A stretch of 64,000 nucleotides of DNA, taken from Ancylothrix sp. D3o. GTDB taxonomy: Bacteria; Cyanobacteriota; Cyanobacteriia; Cyanobacteriales; Oscillatoriaceae. Under the pieces are notes generated by a model. That model was given only the letters and a program-made list of their open reading frames with translations. It made no database searches and was not told the DNA's origin. Shown here piece after piece: positions 38,600 through 46,184 of the stretch. Every line of letters starts with the position of its first letter. Position 1 is the stretch's first letter. The translations under genes and the position numbers were made by a program. Location: NCBI RefSeq assembly GCF_025370775.1, contig NZ_JAMXEX010000002.1, forward strand, positions 310,001 to 374,000. The letters are read 5' to 3'.

Positions 38600-40044
38600 A
38601 TAACCTTACAATTGCCTGGATCGTATTCCCGTTTATTGTGGGGTTCGTTATTTATTTGTTCCCCAAACTTGACCGCTATCTCGCTCTTTTGGGAGCTATT
38701 GTTTCCGGCGGCTATGCCTTTTCTCTGTTAGTCCAACAGTCACCGCTAAAACTCCAATTAATCGATACTTTTGGTGTCACCCTAGAAGCAGATCAATTAA
38801 GCGGTTTCTTTATCTTAACCAACGCTCTTGTCACCGCTGCCGTTATTCTCTACTGTTGGGACACTGGAAAAAGCGCGTTTTTTTACGCTCAAGCAATTAT
38901 CTTACATGGCAGCGTTAATGCTACCTTTGTTTGTTCAGATTTTGTAAGTTTATATGTTGCCTTGGAAGTAAGCGGTATTGCCGCCTTTCTCTTAATAGCA
39001 TATCCCCGGACAGATCGCTCGCTTTGGGTGGCGTTGCGTTATCTATTTACTAGCAACGTCGCTATGTTGTTTTATCTCATTGGCGCAGTGCTCGTTTATC
39101 AGGCGAATCATTCGTTTGCTTTTGCCGGTTTGCGTGAGGCTCCTCCAGAAGCTCTTGCTTTAATTTTTCTGGGATTATTAGTAAAAGGAGGGGTGTTTGT
39201 ATCGGGTTTATGGCTACCGTTAACTCACTCAGAATCAGAAACGCCGGTGTCAGCTATGCTGTCGGGAGTTGTTGTTAAAACCGGCATTTTTCCCCTTGTT
39301 CGCTGTGCATTAGTTATCAGTGAAATCGATCCCATTGTCCGGTTTTTTGGCGTTGCTACCGCGCTTTTTGGGGTGTTTTATGCCGTCTTTGAAAAAGATA
39401 GCAAACGGATGCTTGCCTTTCACACAGTTTCTCAGTTAGGGTTTGTGCTTGCTGCACCAGAAGTCGGTGGTTTTTATGCGCTGACGCATGGTTTAGTTAA
39501 ATCAGCACTGTTTTTAATTGCCGGTTCTTTACCGAGTCGCAACTTTAAAGAATTGCAACAAACACCCATAAATACCCCCATCTGGATAGCCTTGGTTATA
39601 GCTAGTTTTTCTATCTCTGGCTTTCCCATGTTATCTGGTTTTGGCGCGAAGGTTTTAACTATGAAAAATCTCGTACCTTGGCAAGTAATTGTGATGAATC
39701 TTGCTGCACTGGGGACGGCAATATCTTTTGCCAAATTTATCTTTTTGCCGCATCAAAAGGTAGAAAACGCAGAAAAAATGCGGGCCGGTTTCTGGGGTGC
39801 GTTGATTGTATTACTCGGTGGGCTAATCTTAGCAAATGTTATCTATTATGATGCCTACACCTTGGAAAATATCATCAAACCCCTGGCAATAATTGCCCTG
39901 GGATGGTTGGTTTATTATTTTATCTTGAAAAAATCGACCATCAAACTGCCGCGTTTTGGCGAAAAATTTGATGATTTAGTTGGTTTTATGAGTCTGGTTT
40001 TAGTGTTTCTATTTTGGATGGGGTTTGCATGGTTGGGCATTTAA
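38596..40044 (+). CDS. mrpD: Mrp-type antiporter subunit D (NuoN/NuoM-like)
   Basis: A 482-residue polytopic membrane protein with about 13-14 helices. It has the proton-channel Glu of helix 5 (LYVALEVSGIAAF), the Lys of helix 7 (LVKGGVFVSGLWL) and the later Lys in LTHGLVKSALFL, as in complex I antiporter subunits. This is the only large antiporter-like subunit in the operon. Overlaps mrpC by four bases and mrpE by 16. Confidence 0.9.
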   Translation: MNNLTIAWIVFPFIVGFVIYLFPKLDRYLALLGAIVSGGYAFSLLVQQSPLKLQLIDTFGVTLEADQLSGFFILTNALVTAAVILYCWDTGKSAFFYAQAIILHGSVNATFVCSDFVSLYVALEVSGIAAFLLIAYPRTDRSLWVALRYLFTSNVAMLFYLIGAVLVYQANHSFAFAGLREAPPEALALIFLGLLVKGGVFVSGLWLPLTHSESETPVSAMLSGVVVKTGIFPLVRCALVISEIDPIVRFFGVATALFGVFYAVFEKDSKRMLAFHTVSQLGFVLAAPEVGGFYALTHGLVKSALFLIAGSLPSRNFKELQQTPINTPIWIALVIASFSISGFPMLSGFGAKVLTMKNLVPWQVIVMNLAALGTAISFAKFIFLPHQKVENAEKMRAGFWGALIVLLGGLILANVIYYDAYTLENIIKPLAIIALGWLVYYFILKKSTIKLPRFGEKFDDLVGFMSLVLVFLFWMGFAWLGI

Positions 40045-40412
40045 TTTTTCGCTTAACAATTTGGTTTCTCCTCACGGCTAATTTGAGTCTGGAAAATATC
40101 ATCATCGGTGTTATCATCGCACTTTTATTGCCGCGAAGTTACACAGAGCCAGAAGTTTTAAAAGATTGGGTTTCGGTGGTGGGGAAGATTTTATGGGCGC
40201 TTCCCCAGGCATATATTGAGGCATTTGAGCTTATTTTTCGCCCCCATAATGAAGAAGATGTGATTTTGGAGAGGGTGACAACACAGCGCTCACGTCGTCT
40301 CATTTTCTTGGATATCTTTTTGATTACTTTTACGCCGAAAACCATTGTTATCAAATACAACCAAAATGGCTGGTATGAAGTACACCGCGTAATCAGGAGG
40401 AAGCCGGCATGA
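40029..40412 (+). CDS. mrpE: Mrp-type antiporter subunit E
   Basis: A 127-residue protein with two or three N-terminal hydrophobic segments and a soluble tail (TFTPKTIVIKYNQNGWYEVH) typical of MrpE. The ATG at 40029 lies inside the mrpD end in another frame and is preferred to an upstream TTG. It overlaps mrpF by four bases. Confidence 0.82.
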   Translation: MVGHLIFRLTIWFLLTANLSLENIIIGVIIALLLPRSYTEPEVLKDWVSVVGKILWALPQAYIEAFELIFRPHNEEDVILERVTTQRSRRLIFLDIFLITFTPKTIVIKYNQNGWYEVHRVIRRKPA

Positions 40413-40660
40413 ATTGGTTACTAATTGCGATGATTGGCAGTCTACTGATTCCCATCTATGATGCTTGGCAAAATGATAATATCTGGCAGAGAATGTTAGC
40501 TTTTGCTAGTCTTTCGACTAAAGCATCAATCATTATTTTGTTTGTCTCGGTTTTGCGTGATGATTGGATGATTGGCATTGTAGCAGTTATTATTTTGACT
40601 GTGGGAAATGCCGGTTTAATGTTGTTGTCACACATCATAAAAAGAATGAGTGAAGCATGA
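40409..40660 (+). CDS. mrpF: Mrp-type antiporter subunit F
   Basis: An 83-residue protein with three transmembrane helices and the polar DRDW-like turn replaced by RDDWMIG. Assigned by size, topology and position between E and G. Overlaps both neighbours by ATGA. Confidence 0.78.
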   Translation: MNWLLIAMIGSLLIPIYDAWQNDNIWQRMLAFASLSTKASIIILFVSVLRDDWMIGIVAVIILTVGNAGLMLLSHIIKRMSEA

Positions 40661-40938
40661 TTAATTTCTTAAGTTATGGCTGCATAGTGATAGGAATTTT
40701 CTTCTGGTTTTGGGGGACTTCTCACCTACTAAGTGATCGTTCAGTTTTGTTTAAATTGCATAGTCTTTCGGTTTCAGATACTCTTGGCTCGATGATTATT
40801 ATTATCGGTTTGCTGTTGAAGATTCCGAAGCAATGGCCTTTTCTAATTCTGGCGCTTATTTGTTTGGCGCTTTGGAATACGATGTTAGGTTATGTGTTGG
40901 CTTATTGTTCGACGAAGAGGAGTAAATATGACGGATAA
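40657..40938 (+). CDS. mrpG: Mrp-type antiporter subunit G
   Basis: A 93-residue protein with three helices, the LFKLHSLSVSDTLG segment between helices 1 and 2 (compare R-HA-S-A-TLG of MrpG) and the GLLLKIP turn. Overlaps the next gene by 11 bases. Confidence 0.82.
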   Translation: MINFLSYGCIVIGIFFWFWGTSHLLSDRSVLFKLHSLSVSDTLGSMIIIIGLLLKIPKQWPFLILALICLALWNTMLGYVLAYCSTKRSKYDG

Positions 40939-41482
40939 TTATCTTTATTTCATAACCGCTTTGATGCCCTTGGCGGCTTGTATTTTGGTGATTCAAACTA
41001 ATCCCTACGATGCTTTGGTGATGCGGGGGATTTTGGGTGGGGTATCGGCAATGTTGTATGCAGTTTTCGGCGCGGCGGATGTGGCTTTGACGGAAGCTTT
41101 AGTGGGAACGATGCTATCAGTTACGCTTTATGCAGTGGCGGTGCGTTCTTCTCTGGTGATGCGTTTGGGTGTGGTGAAAGATGAGTTGGTTGAGGCTGAG
41201 GCGGAACATCCTTTTCGCACAGTTATTGAGCAGTTAAGGGAGATTTTTCGTAAGCGTTTTTTGCGTCTTGAGTTAGTGCCTTATTTGGATAGGGAAGAGT
41301 TGCAACAAGCGCTGATTGAAAAAGAAGTGCATGGGATTTGTATAAGAGGAAAAGATGGGGAAGAAAAACCAGTTTATGACACGGTAGTTCGCCTGCATCG
41401 TCTTTATGAAATTCTGCAAACTGAAGTTTCTACAACAACGAATTTGAGTTATAAAAGTTATTCTGATTTAGGGGGTAAGTAG
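40928..41482 (+). CDS. Mrp subunit with DUF4040/MbhD domain (MrpA C-terminal-like)
   Basis: A 184-residue protein. The first 80 residues form three helices with RGILGGVSAMLYAVFGAADV and TEALVGTML, matching the DUF4040 domain that is fused to the C-terminal part of MrpA in other bacteria (MbhD in archaea). The rest is a soluble charged tail (about 85-184) with no recognised domain. The ATG at 40928 follows GAGGAG closely, so it is preferred to an upstream start. It replaces the C-terminal portion of MrpA; the large NuoL-like part is absent. Confidence 0.8.
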   Translation: MTDNYLYFITALMPLAACILVIQTNPYDALVMRGILGGVSAMLYAVFGAADVALTEALVGTMLSVTLYAVAVRSSLVMRLGVVKDELVEAEAEHPFRTVIEQLREIFRKRFLRLELVPYLDREELQQALIEKEVHGICIRGKDGEEKPVYDTVVRLHRLYEILQTEVSTTTNLSYKSYSDLGGK

Positions 41483-41484
41483 TT

Positions 41485-42144
41485 ATGAAGTGGGTATATA
41501 TTGCTGCGGGAATAGCGATGTATTTCAAGATGTTTGCACTGCCAAATGCGGCACCAGATTTTGGGGCTTCAATTGTGGAAACGCTTGTTAACGAAAGTGG
41601 GGTTCCTAGTGCGGTGGCAGCGATTATTTTAAGAAATCGTCTCTATGACACGATTTATGAGGTGATTGTTTTTACTATTGCGATTATGGGCTGTCAATTT
41701 TTGCTGGCTAATGAAAAGCCGGTGACTAAAATGGTTCAGTTTAGTGATGAAACTTCGGTGATTTTGGCTCGTTTGGGGGCTACGATTTCTGCTTTGGTGA
41801 GTGTTGAATTGGCGATCCGGGGGCATTTGAGTCCGGGTGGTGGTTTTGCGGCGGGGGTGGCCGGTGGTACTGCGATTGGTTTGGTGGCGATTACGTCTTC
41901 TACTGAGTGGATGCAGGGGGTTTATAAGCGTTGGAAAGCGGCGATTTGGGAGAAAATTTCGGTGCTTGCTTTTATTGTTTTGTCGGCTGTTACTTTGGCC
42001 GGTTATGAGTTACCACACGGTGAGTTAGGCGGACTTTTTAGTGGGGGTATTCTTCCTCTTCTTAATGTTTTGGTTGCGGTGAAGGTGGCTTTGGGTTCTT
42101 GGGCTGCTGTTTTGATTTTTATTCGTTATCGTGGTTTGTTGTGA
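41485..42144 (+). CDS. mrpB: Mrp-type antiporter subunit B (MnhB)
   Basis: A 219-residue protein with about six helices. The MnhB core has IRGHLSPGGGFAAGVAGGTAI and the last helices LGGLFSGGILPLLNVLVAVKV. The N-terminal 80 residues (DTIYEVIVFTIAIMG) match the MbhE-type segment, so the gene looks like an E-B fusion. Last gene of the operon, starting three bases after its neighbour's stop. Confidence 0.82.
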   Translation: MKWVYIAAGIAMYFKMFALPNAAPDFGASIVETLVNESGVPSAVAAIILRNRLYDTIYEVIVFTIAIMGCQFLLANEKPVTKMVQFSDETSVILARLGATISALVSVELAIRGHLSPGGGFAAGVAGGTAIGLVAITSSTEWMQGVYKRWKAAIWEKISVLAFIVLSAVTLAGYELPHGELGGLFSGGILPLLNVLVAVKVALGSWAAVLIFIRYRGLL

Positions 42145-42234
42145 GTGATGGGGGGTGGTTTTTTTTGATGGATTTTTGGCCGGTTTTGGGGTTTAAAATA
42201 GAAAGCAGCGTTTGCTGAAGTTAAGGAGGAAAAT

Positions 42235-42816
42235 ATGAGTGTTATTCAGGCGAAACGTTTTACGCTGGATGAGTATCACAAACTCGGCGAATTGGGGTTT
42301 TTACATGAGGATGATCACATCCAATTAATTCGAGGAGAGTTGATACAAATGGCTTCAAAAGGTAGAGCGCACGAAACTTGTTTGAGGAATTTATTAAGAG
42401 AGTTGCCAAAACTGGTAGGGGATAGGGCAATACTACAATGTCAGGCTCCGATTAGTGTACCGCCTAATAGTGAACCGGAACCGGATTTTGCGATCCTTCA
42501 AAAGAGGGATGATAATTATTTATCGGCTCATCCATCGGGGAGGGATGTGTTATTGGTGATGGAGGTTTCGGATTCATCGATTGATTATGATCGGGATGTG
42601 AAACAGTCGCTTTATGCTGAGGCGAGAATTTCGGATTATTGGATTTTTAATTTGTTTGATTATCAGCTTGAGATGTACAGTGAACCTTATCAAGATAATA
42701 AAGGGAAGTTTGGGTATTTGAATAAGCGTATTGTTTTGCCACATCAAAGGGTGGCGTTGTCTTGTTTTCCAGATTTGTTGTTAGATTTAAGTCGCGTTTT
42801 TCCGCCTAGATTGTAG
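42235..42816 (+). CDS. Uma2-family (DUF820) putative endonuclease
   Basis: A 193-residue PD-(D/E)xK-type protein. The Asp of the catalytic core is in EPEPDFAIL, Glu in VMEVSDSS and Lys in DRDVKQSLYAEARI. N-terminal TLDEYHKLGELG and LIRGELIQM are typical. AAGGAGG lies at a good distance from the ATG. This family is hugely expanded in filamentous cyanobacteria, often near mobile or repeat DNA; its biological role is not settled. It directly precedes the hairpin element. Confidence 0.88.
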   Translation: MSVIQAKRFTLDEYHKLGELGFLHEDDHIQLIRGELIQMASKGRAHETCLRNLLRELPKLVGDRAILQCQAPISVPPNSEPEPDFAILQKRDDNYLSAHPSGRDVLLVMEVSDSSIDYDRDVKQSLYAEARISDYWIFNLFDYQLEMYSEPYQDNKGKFGYLNKRIVLPHQRVALSCFPDLLLDLSRVFPPRL

Positions 42817-42946
42817 GGTAAAGTGGGGCCGGTGGGCCGGTGTCAATATTTTTTTATGCAAAACCTTGACAAAACCTCAGCGGTATGCTTAGCTTAATTT
42901 AACGCAGAACAAATGACAAATTCTAAAGCGTTAAACGTCGGAGTTT

Positions 42947-43220
42947 GTCTCATGTCCTGAAATGTCAGGATACTGCGGTGCCTCTGGGTGTAATACTCGG
43001 AGGCAAAGTGAATAGGTCGTTGGAAGTGTGTTGATTTTGGCAGAAGTTTCCCTCTGTTAAATTCAATGCCTTTAAAACTACTCGTAGTGTAAAAGCTAAT
43101 TGCAGCTTAATATCGGGTAATTTCTCTCGAAATCAATGCACTTTTAACGATTTATTCACTTTGCCTTCAACTATCGTGCCCAGAAGCACCACAGTATCCT
43201 CACATTTCAGGGTTTGAGAC
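42947..43220 (+). ncRNA. 274-base near-perfect hairpin (candidate structured RNA)
   Basis: Two arms fold back around a CTCG tip at 43081-43084. The outer 92 positions (42947-43038 against 43129-43220) align without gaps: 72 Watson-Crick matches, 13 differences that would be G-U pairs on the plus-strand RNA, four A-C and three transversions. The inner arms continue with small bulges, and weaker pairing extends to about 42937 and 43231. The strong G-U bias says pairing is kept at RNA level from the plus strand, the same direction as the HNH and RNase III genes. It could be an RNase III substrate, a guide-like RNA or a fold-back element; no known RNA family was recognised. Confidence 0.75.
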
Positions 43221-43380
43221 TAAACCCGAACCAACCACCCACCGTAAAAAGTGGTTTACAGATCAACTTGCTGAAACTCATGTAGTAGTGATGAGTTTCT
43301 TAAAAGTTTTTCTATTAGCGCTTAAATATTTGATTTTGTGCTGCTTTTGCAAACATTAACTGCAAAGGAGCTTAAAGACA

Positions 43381-43617
43381 ATGAACCCTCAACAAAAACG
43401 AAGCAAAAAGCAAAAACTCATCGCTTTATTTGGCGCTAAGTGTTGGTGGTGCTGTGAATGTCTTCCAGAAAACCAGTTAACTCTTGATCATCTTATACCA
43501 AAAAGTCGTGGAGGTTCTAACTCTCCTGAAAACTTGCGGCTTGCTTGTGAAAAATGCAACAAATCTCGTGGAAACAGTCTTTATCCTCCTAACTCGAAAC
43601 AGGGAAGCTGTCTCTAG
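43381..43617 (+). CDS. small HNH endonuclease
   Basis: A 78-residue protein that is essentially one HNH domain. It has a zinc-type Cys pair CWWC near residue 22, the catalytic LTLDHLIPKSRGG with His38, the Asn in SPENLRLA and the second Cys pair CEKC. A lysine-rich N-terminus may bind nucleic acid. CAAAGGAG precedes the ATG by about ten bases. Much smaller than IscB or group I/II intron-encoded enzymes and without their other domains. It lies 160 bases after the long hairpin and 77 bases before the RNase III gene. Confidence 0.85.
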   Translation: MNPQQKRSKKQKLIALFGAKCWWCCECLPENQLTLDHLIPKSRGGSNSPENLRLACEKCNKSRGNSLYPPNSKQGSCL

Positions 43618-43632
43618 GTAAAATTTATATTC

Positions 43633-43667
43633 AAAACTCTATTTAATATGCTAAAATAGAGTTTTGA
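43633..43667 (+). terminator. stem-loop between HNH and RNase III genes
   Basis: A perfect 13-bp AT-rich stem CAAAACTCTATTT/AAATAGAGTTTTG (43633-43645 and 43655-43667) with a nine-base loop. With the next hairpin it forms a two-stem block in front of the RNase III gene. Confidence 0.6.
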
Positions 43668-43674
43668 AATCCCA

Positions 43675-43694
43675 CCGCTTTTAGCGGTTTTTTT
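43675..43694 (+). terminator. terminator-like hairpin abutting the RNase III start
   Basis: Stem ACCGCT/AGCGGT with a four-T loop and a short T run that ends at the ATG at 43695. It could stop HNH transcripts or act as an attenuator for the RNase III gene. Confidence 0.6.
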
Positions 43695-44462
43695 ATGACT
43701 ATAACCCCAGTCAACCTTGAAAACAAAATCACTTCTAAACTTCCTGACAAAATAACCGAACAAACCCAAAAACCCACAGATATGCACAAAATTTTGAATT
43801 TCCGAAATCAACAACTTTTACTCCGTGCCCTAACTCATCGCTCCTATGCCAACGAAAATAACGGCGAATGTGAACACAACGAACGCCTAGAATTTTTAGG
43901 AGATGCTTTGCTGAATTTTTTAAGCGGTGAATATCTGTACAAAAATCATCCAGAAATGGCAGAAGATCAACTCACCCGCCGGCGAGCAGCACTTGTAGAT
44001 GAAAAACAACTCGCAAGATTTGCTGAAATAATAGGTATCACCTTCAAAATGCGTCTCGCACAAGGCTTAATTAAAGAAGGAGGCTTTTCTAACCCTAATT
44101 TACTCAGCAGCACCTTTGAGGCTGTTGTTGGCGCCTACTATCTTGATAACAATTCAAACATTGAAGCAGTCCGTCCTATTGTGGAAGAGTTATTTAGTTC
44201 TGTCCCTGAAAATGTGGTAGAAACTCGCTCTATTGTAGATGCAAAAAATCGATTTCAACAATGGGTACAAGCAAACCTTGACCCAAACCCGCCTAAATAT
44301 GAGACATTCCATGCCGGCGGACTACCTCACGCCCCCGAATTTTTATCTAAGGTTTATGTGGGTGAAAAACTCTACGGAGAAGGCAAAGGACGCAGTAAAA
44401 AAGATGCCGAAAAACGCGCTGCTGAAGATGCTTTATCCAGGGTAAAAACCCACACACCTTGA
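43695..44462 (+). CDS. rnc: ribonuclease III
   Basis: A 255-residue double-strand-specific endoribonuclease. The catalytic domain has ALTHRSYANE, the signature NERLEFLGDALLNF and the second acidic cluster in STFEAVVGAYYLDNN. The C-terminal dsRNA-binding domain (about 185-252) includes GEGKGRSKKDAEKRAAEDAL. The ATG at 43695 gives a 29-residue extension; ATG 43782 (MHKILNFRNQQL) matches the usual start better, and neither has a clear ribosome-binding site. RNase III cuts rRNA precursors, sRNA duplexes and often its own leader. The long hairpin upstream is a plausible substrate. Confidence 0.92.
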   Translation: MTITPVNLENKITSKLPDKITEQTQKPTDMHKILNFRNQQLLLRALTHRSYANENNGECEHNERLEFLGDALLNFLSGEYLYKNHPEMAEDQLTRRRAALVDEKQLARFAEIIGITFKMRLAQGLIKEGGFSNPNLLSSTFEAVVGAYYLDNNSNIEAVRPIVEELFSSVPENVVETRSIVDAKNRFQQWVQANLDPNPPKYETFHAGGLPHAPEFLSKVYVGEKLYGEGKGRSKKDAEKRAAEDALSRVKTHTP

Positions 44463-44633
44463 CCAAAAAATTCTACGTTTGCATTAACACAAGTTAGTAG
44501 AAAAAAACCAGAAACAGAAGAAACATAAACAAACCGGCCCCCAAAACAGCAACCGGCCCACTTATCAAAAGCAGGCCGGCTATTCAAGTTCAATTCCTCA
44601 AAGTTGTGTTTAGTTTTAAAAAGAAACCAGGAG

Positions 44634-44987
44634 TTATTTACGAACCCTGCGTTTAGTTTTTTCATGCCAATAAGCAGTGAGTATTTCTGGATCTGGAGGG
44701 CCGGCAAGACAAACAACAGTTAGACCTCTTAAGTGATCAACAAACTGATAATAAGGGCTGTGTCGCAAGCTGCGGTCATTTAACGTATAAACAAGCGCCC
44801 CTCGGCTAAAACCCTTCGTTCCATACATCAAAGCAACTTCAATCATCGCATTACTAATAGCGCGTTGTTGTTGCCTTCTTTCCAAATGATTAACATCCTT
44901 TTTGCGATGTACAGAATTCAGATGGCCGATTTCTGACTTATGACTGTCGCCCTCGACTAATCGAGAGATTTTTCTGTTGGCATCCAT
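44634..44987 (-). CDS. hypothetical protein
   Basis: A 117-residue basic protein of unknown function. The N-terminal third is polar and likely disordered; the core (about 45-105) has QRAISNAMIEVALMYG, YTLNDRSLRHSP and LRGLTVVCLAGP. The arrangement resembles DUF4258-like proteins, a group that includes small toxins, but I am not sure. The ATG at 44987 has GAGGT nine bases upstream. No partner antitoxin is evident. Confidence 0.65.
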   Translation of the reverse strand: MDANRKISRLVEGDSHKSEIGHLNSVHRKKDVNHLERRQQQRAISNAMIEVALMYGTKGFSRGALVYTLNDRSLRHSPYYQFVDHLRGLTVVCLAGPPDPEILTAYWHEKTKRRVRK

Positions 44988-45570
44988 TTTGTTTGACCTC
45001 AATTTTTGAATTCATCTGCACAAATGTTCGGTAAGTTGATAACATAGCGACAAAAAATAGCGAAAATCTGACAGAAACTTAATCGAAGGCGCAAGCGCCA
45101 CTGCTGTAAACGAAGAACCCAATGGCAAAACGTACAGATTTGTAGATTTTGCGCTAAATTTTGGCTTCGGCAGGGCCCAAATGTCCCTACCCTAACCTAG
45201 CCTTTTTTGTGAAAAAACTGCTTTGCTGAAAATTTTAACAAAACAACCAGCCTGTCGGCTCGTTATTTTAGTGACCCACACTTTCTCACAAAAACCTTGA
45301 CTAGGTTATAACAAAAGTTTTCCCTTTATTTAGTAAGAATTCACACCGGCACTCGCAGCCAGTGTTACAAATTATTGACATTGTTGCGAAATTTATAGAA
45401 AATTAAAGTAAAAATTGATACTTTTCCTGAGCAAGCCGGTAGAGCAGACACTAGAATAAAGCATTCAGTACAGCCATAAACAAACAGATAACCCCACGCC
45501 CCGTACAGACGTTCCGCGCCTTACGTCTCTACCCTCACCGGCACTGCAAACCATAAAAAATAAACCTTTC
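44988..45570. other. intergenic with dispersed repeat
   Basis: No gene seen. Contains the second copy of the 28-base repeat at 45503-45530. Confidence 0.45.
45503..45530 (+). repeat. 28-base dispersed repeat, copy 2
   Basis: Matches the reverse complement of 6315-6342 at 27 of 28 bases. Confidence 0.7.
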
Positions 45571-45771
45571 CTAGTGAGGTGAGTTGCCACGAGGAAACAA
45601 ATAACAAATAGCCGCGATACCCGATAAAGTCAGCGAACTTACAACCAAGATAGACAATAATAGAGGAGTCATAGCTGAAAAAAAGGTAAATTTCAACTTT
45701 TTAACCAAATAATTACCAATCCCAAAACAAGCCAAAGCCAGAAAAATTTTAATAACAAGGTTCGGGCGCAT
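45571..45771 (-). CDS. small two-helix membrane protein
   Basis: A 66-residue protein with hydrophobic segments at about 5-20 and 32-57. It overlaps the 3' end of the RRM gene by 23 bases in another frame, which supports coupling if real. No family recognised. Confidence 0.5.
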   Translation of the reverse strand: MRPNLVIKIFLALACFGIGNYLVKKLKFTFFSAMTPLLLSILVVSSLTLSGIAAICYLFPRGNSPH

Positions 45772-46045
45772 AAATCACAGACCGCGTATTTACTCCCCAG
45801 AAATAATCTCTTAAATCTGCTTGCTTCACCCTTAACTTTTGACCTTGACAAACAACATCATTTAATTTAGAAAGAGCGTCATTTTCTTGACTAAAACTCG
45901 ACAACTTGACCCAAGCACAATTTACTTTTTCACCGGCCACAGGGAACCCCATAATCATTTCTTTAACCGTCCCATATTTAGCCAAAAATTCTAAAACCTT
46001 CTCCCCAGAAAAATCAGCCGGTAAATTCTCAATAAAAATCGTCAT
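45749..46045 (-). CDS. RRM-like RNA-binding protein
   Basis: A 98-residue protein with one RNA-recognition motif related to the cyanobacterial Rbp family. RNP2 is IFIENL near the start. RNP1 is degenerate (CAWVKLSS instead of K-F-GFVEM), lacking the usual aromatic pair, so RNA binding may be weak or altered. It has no glycine-rich tail. Downstream it overlaps the small membrane protein gene. Confidence 0.8.
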   Translation of the reverse strand: MTIFIENLPADFSGEKVLEFLAKYGTVKEMIMGFPVAGEKVNCAWVKLSSFSQENDALSKLNDVVCQGQKLRVKQADLRDYFWGVNTRSVIYAPEPCY

Positions 46046-46184
46046 ATAAATTGCCCTCCCAAGGAATTATTACAACCTCTAAAACTGCACAATCCCAGCA
46101 AAGCAAAGCTAGGCTAGACATTTTCAAACTATCAGGCCGGTGTGACAAAGCCAACTCGCTGTTATGTCAATCATTTGTCAAAAA

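Noticed and set aside
42947-43617. HEARO/IscB-type system
   Set aside because: The HNH protein is only 78 residues with no RuvC or PLMP domain, and the RNA is one long hairpin rather than the multi-stem HEARO fold.
42937-43617. Group I or group II intron with homing nuclease
   Set aside because: No conserved catalytic core or domain V was seen, no reverse transcriptase is present and there is no interrupted host gene.
42235-44462. Defence island or toxin-antitoxin operon
   Set aside because: Uma2 and HNH proteins are nucleases, but no antitoxin, methyltransferase or known defence gene accompanies them, so a defence label would be speculation.
45420-45470. tRNA-like phrase (GCAAGCCGGTAGAGCAG)
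   Set aside because: No T-arm or acceptor pairing; no cloverleaf can be formed.
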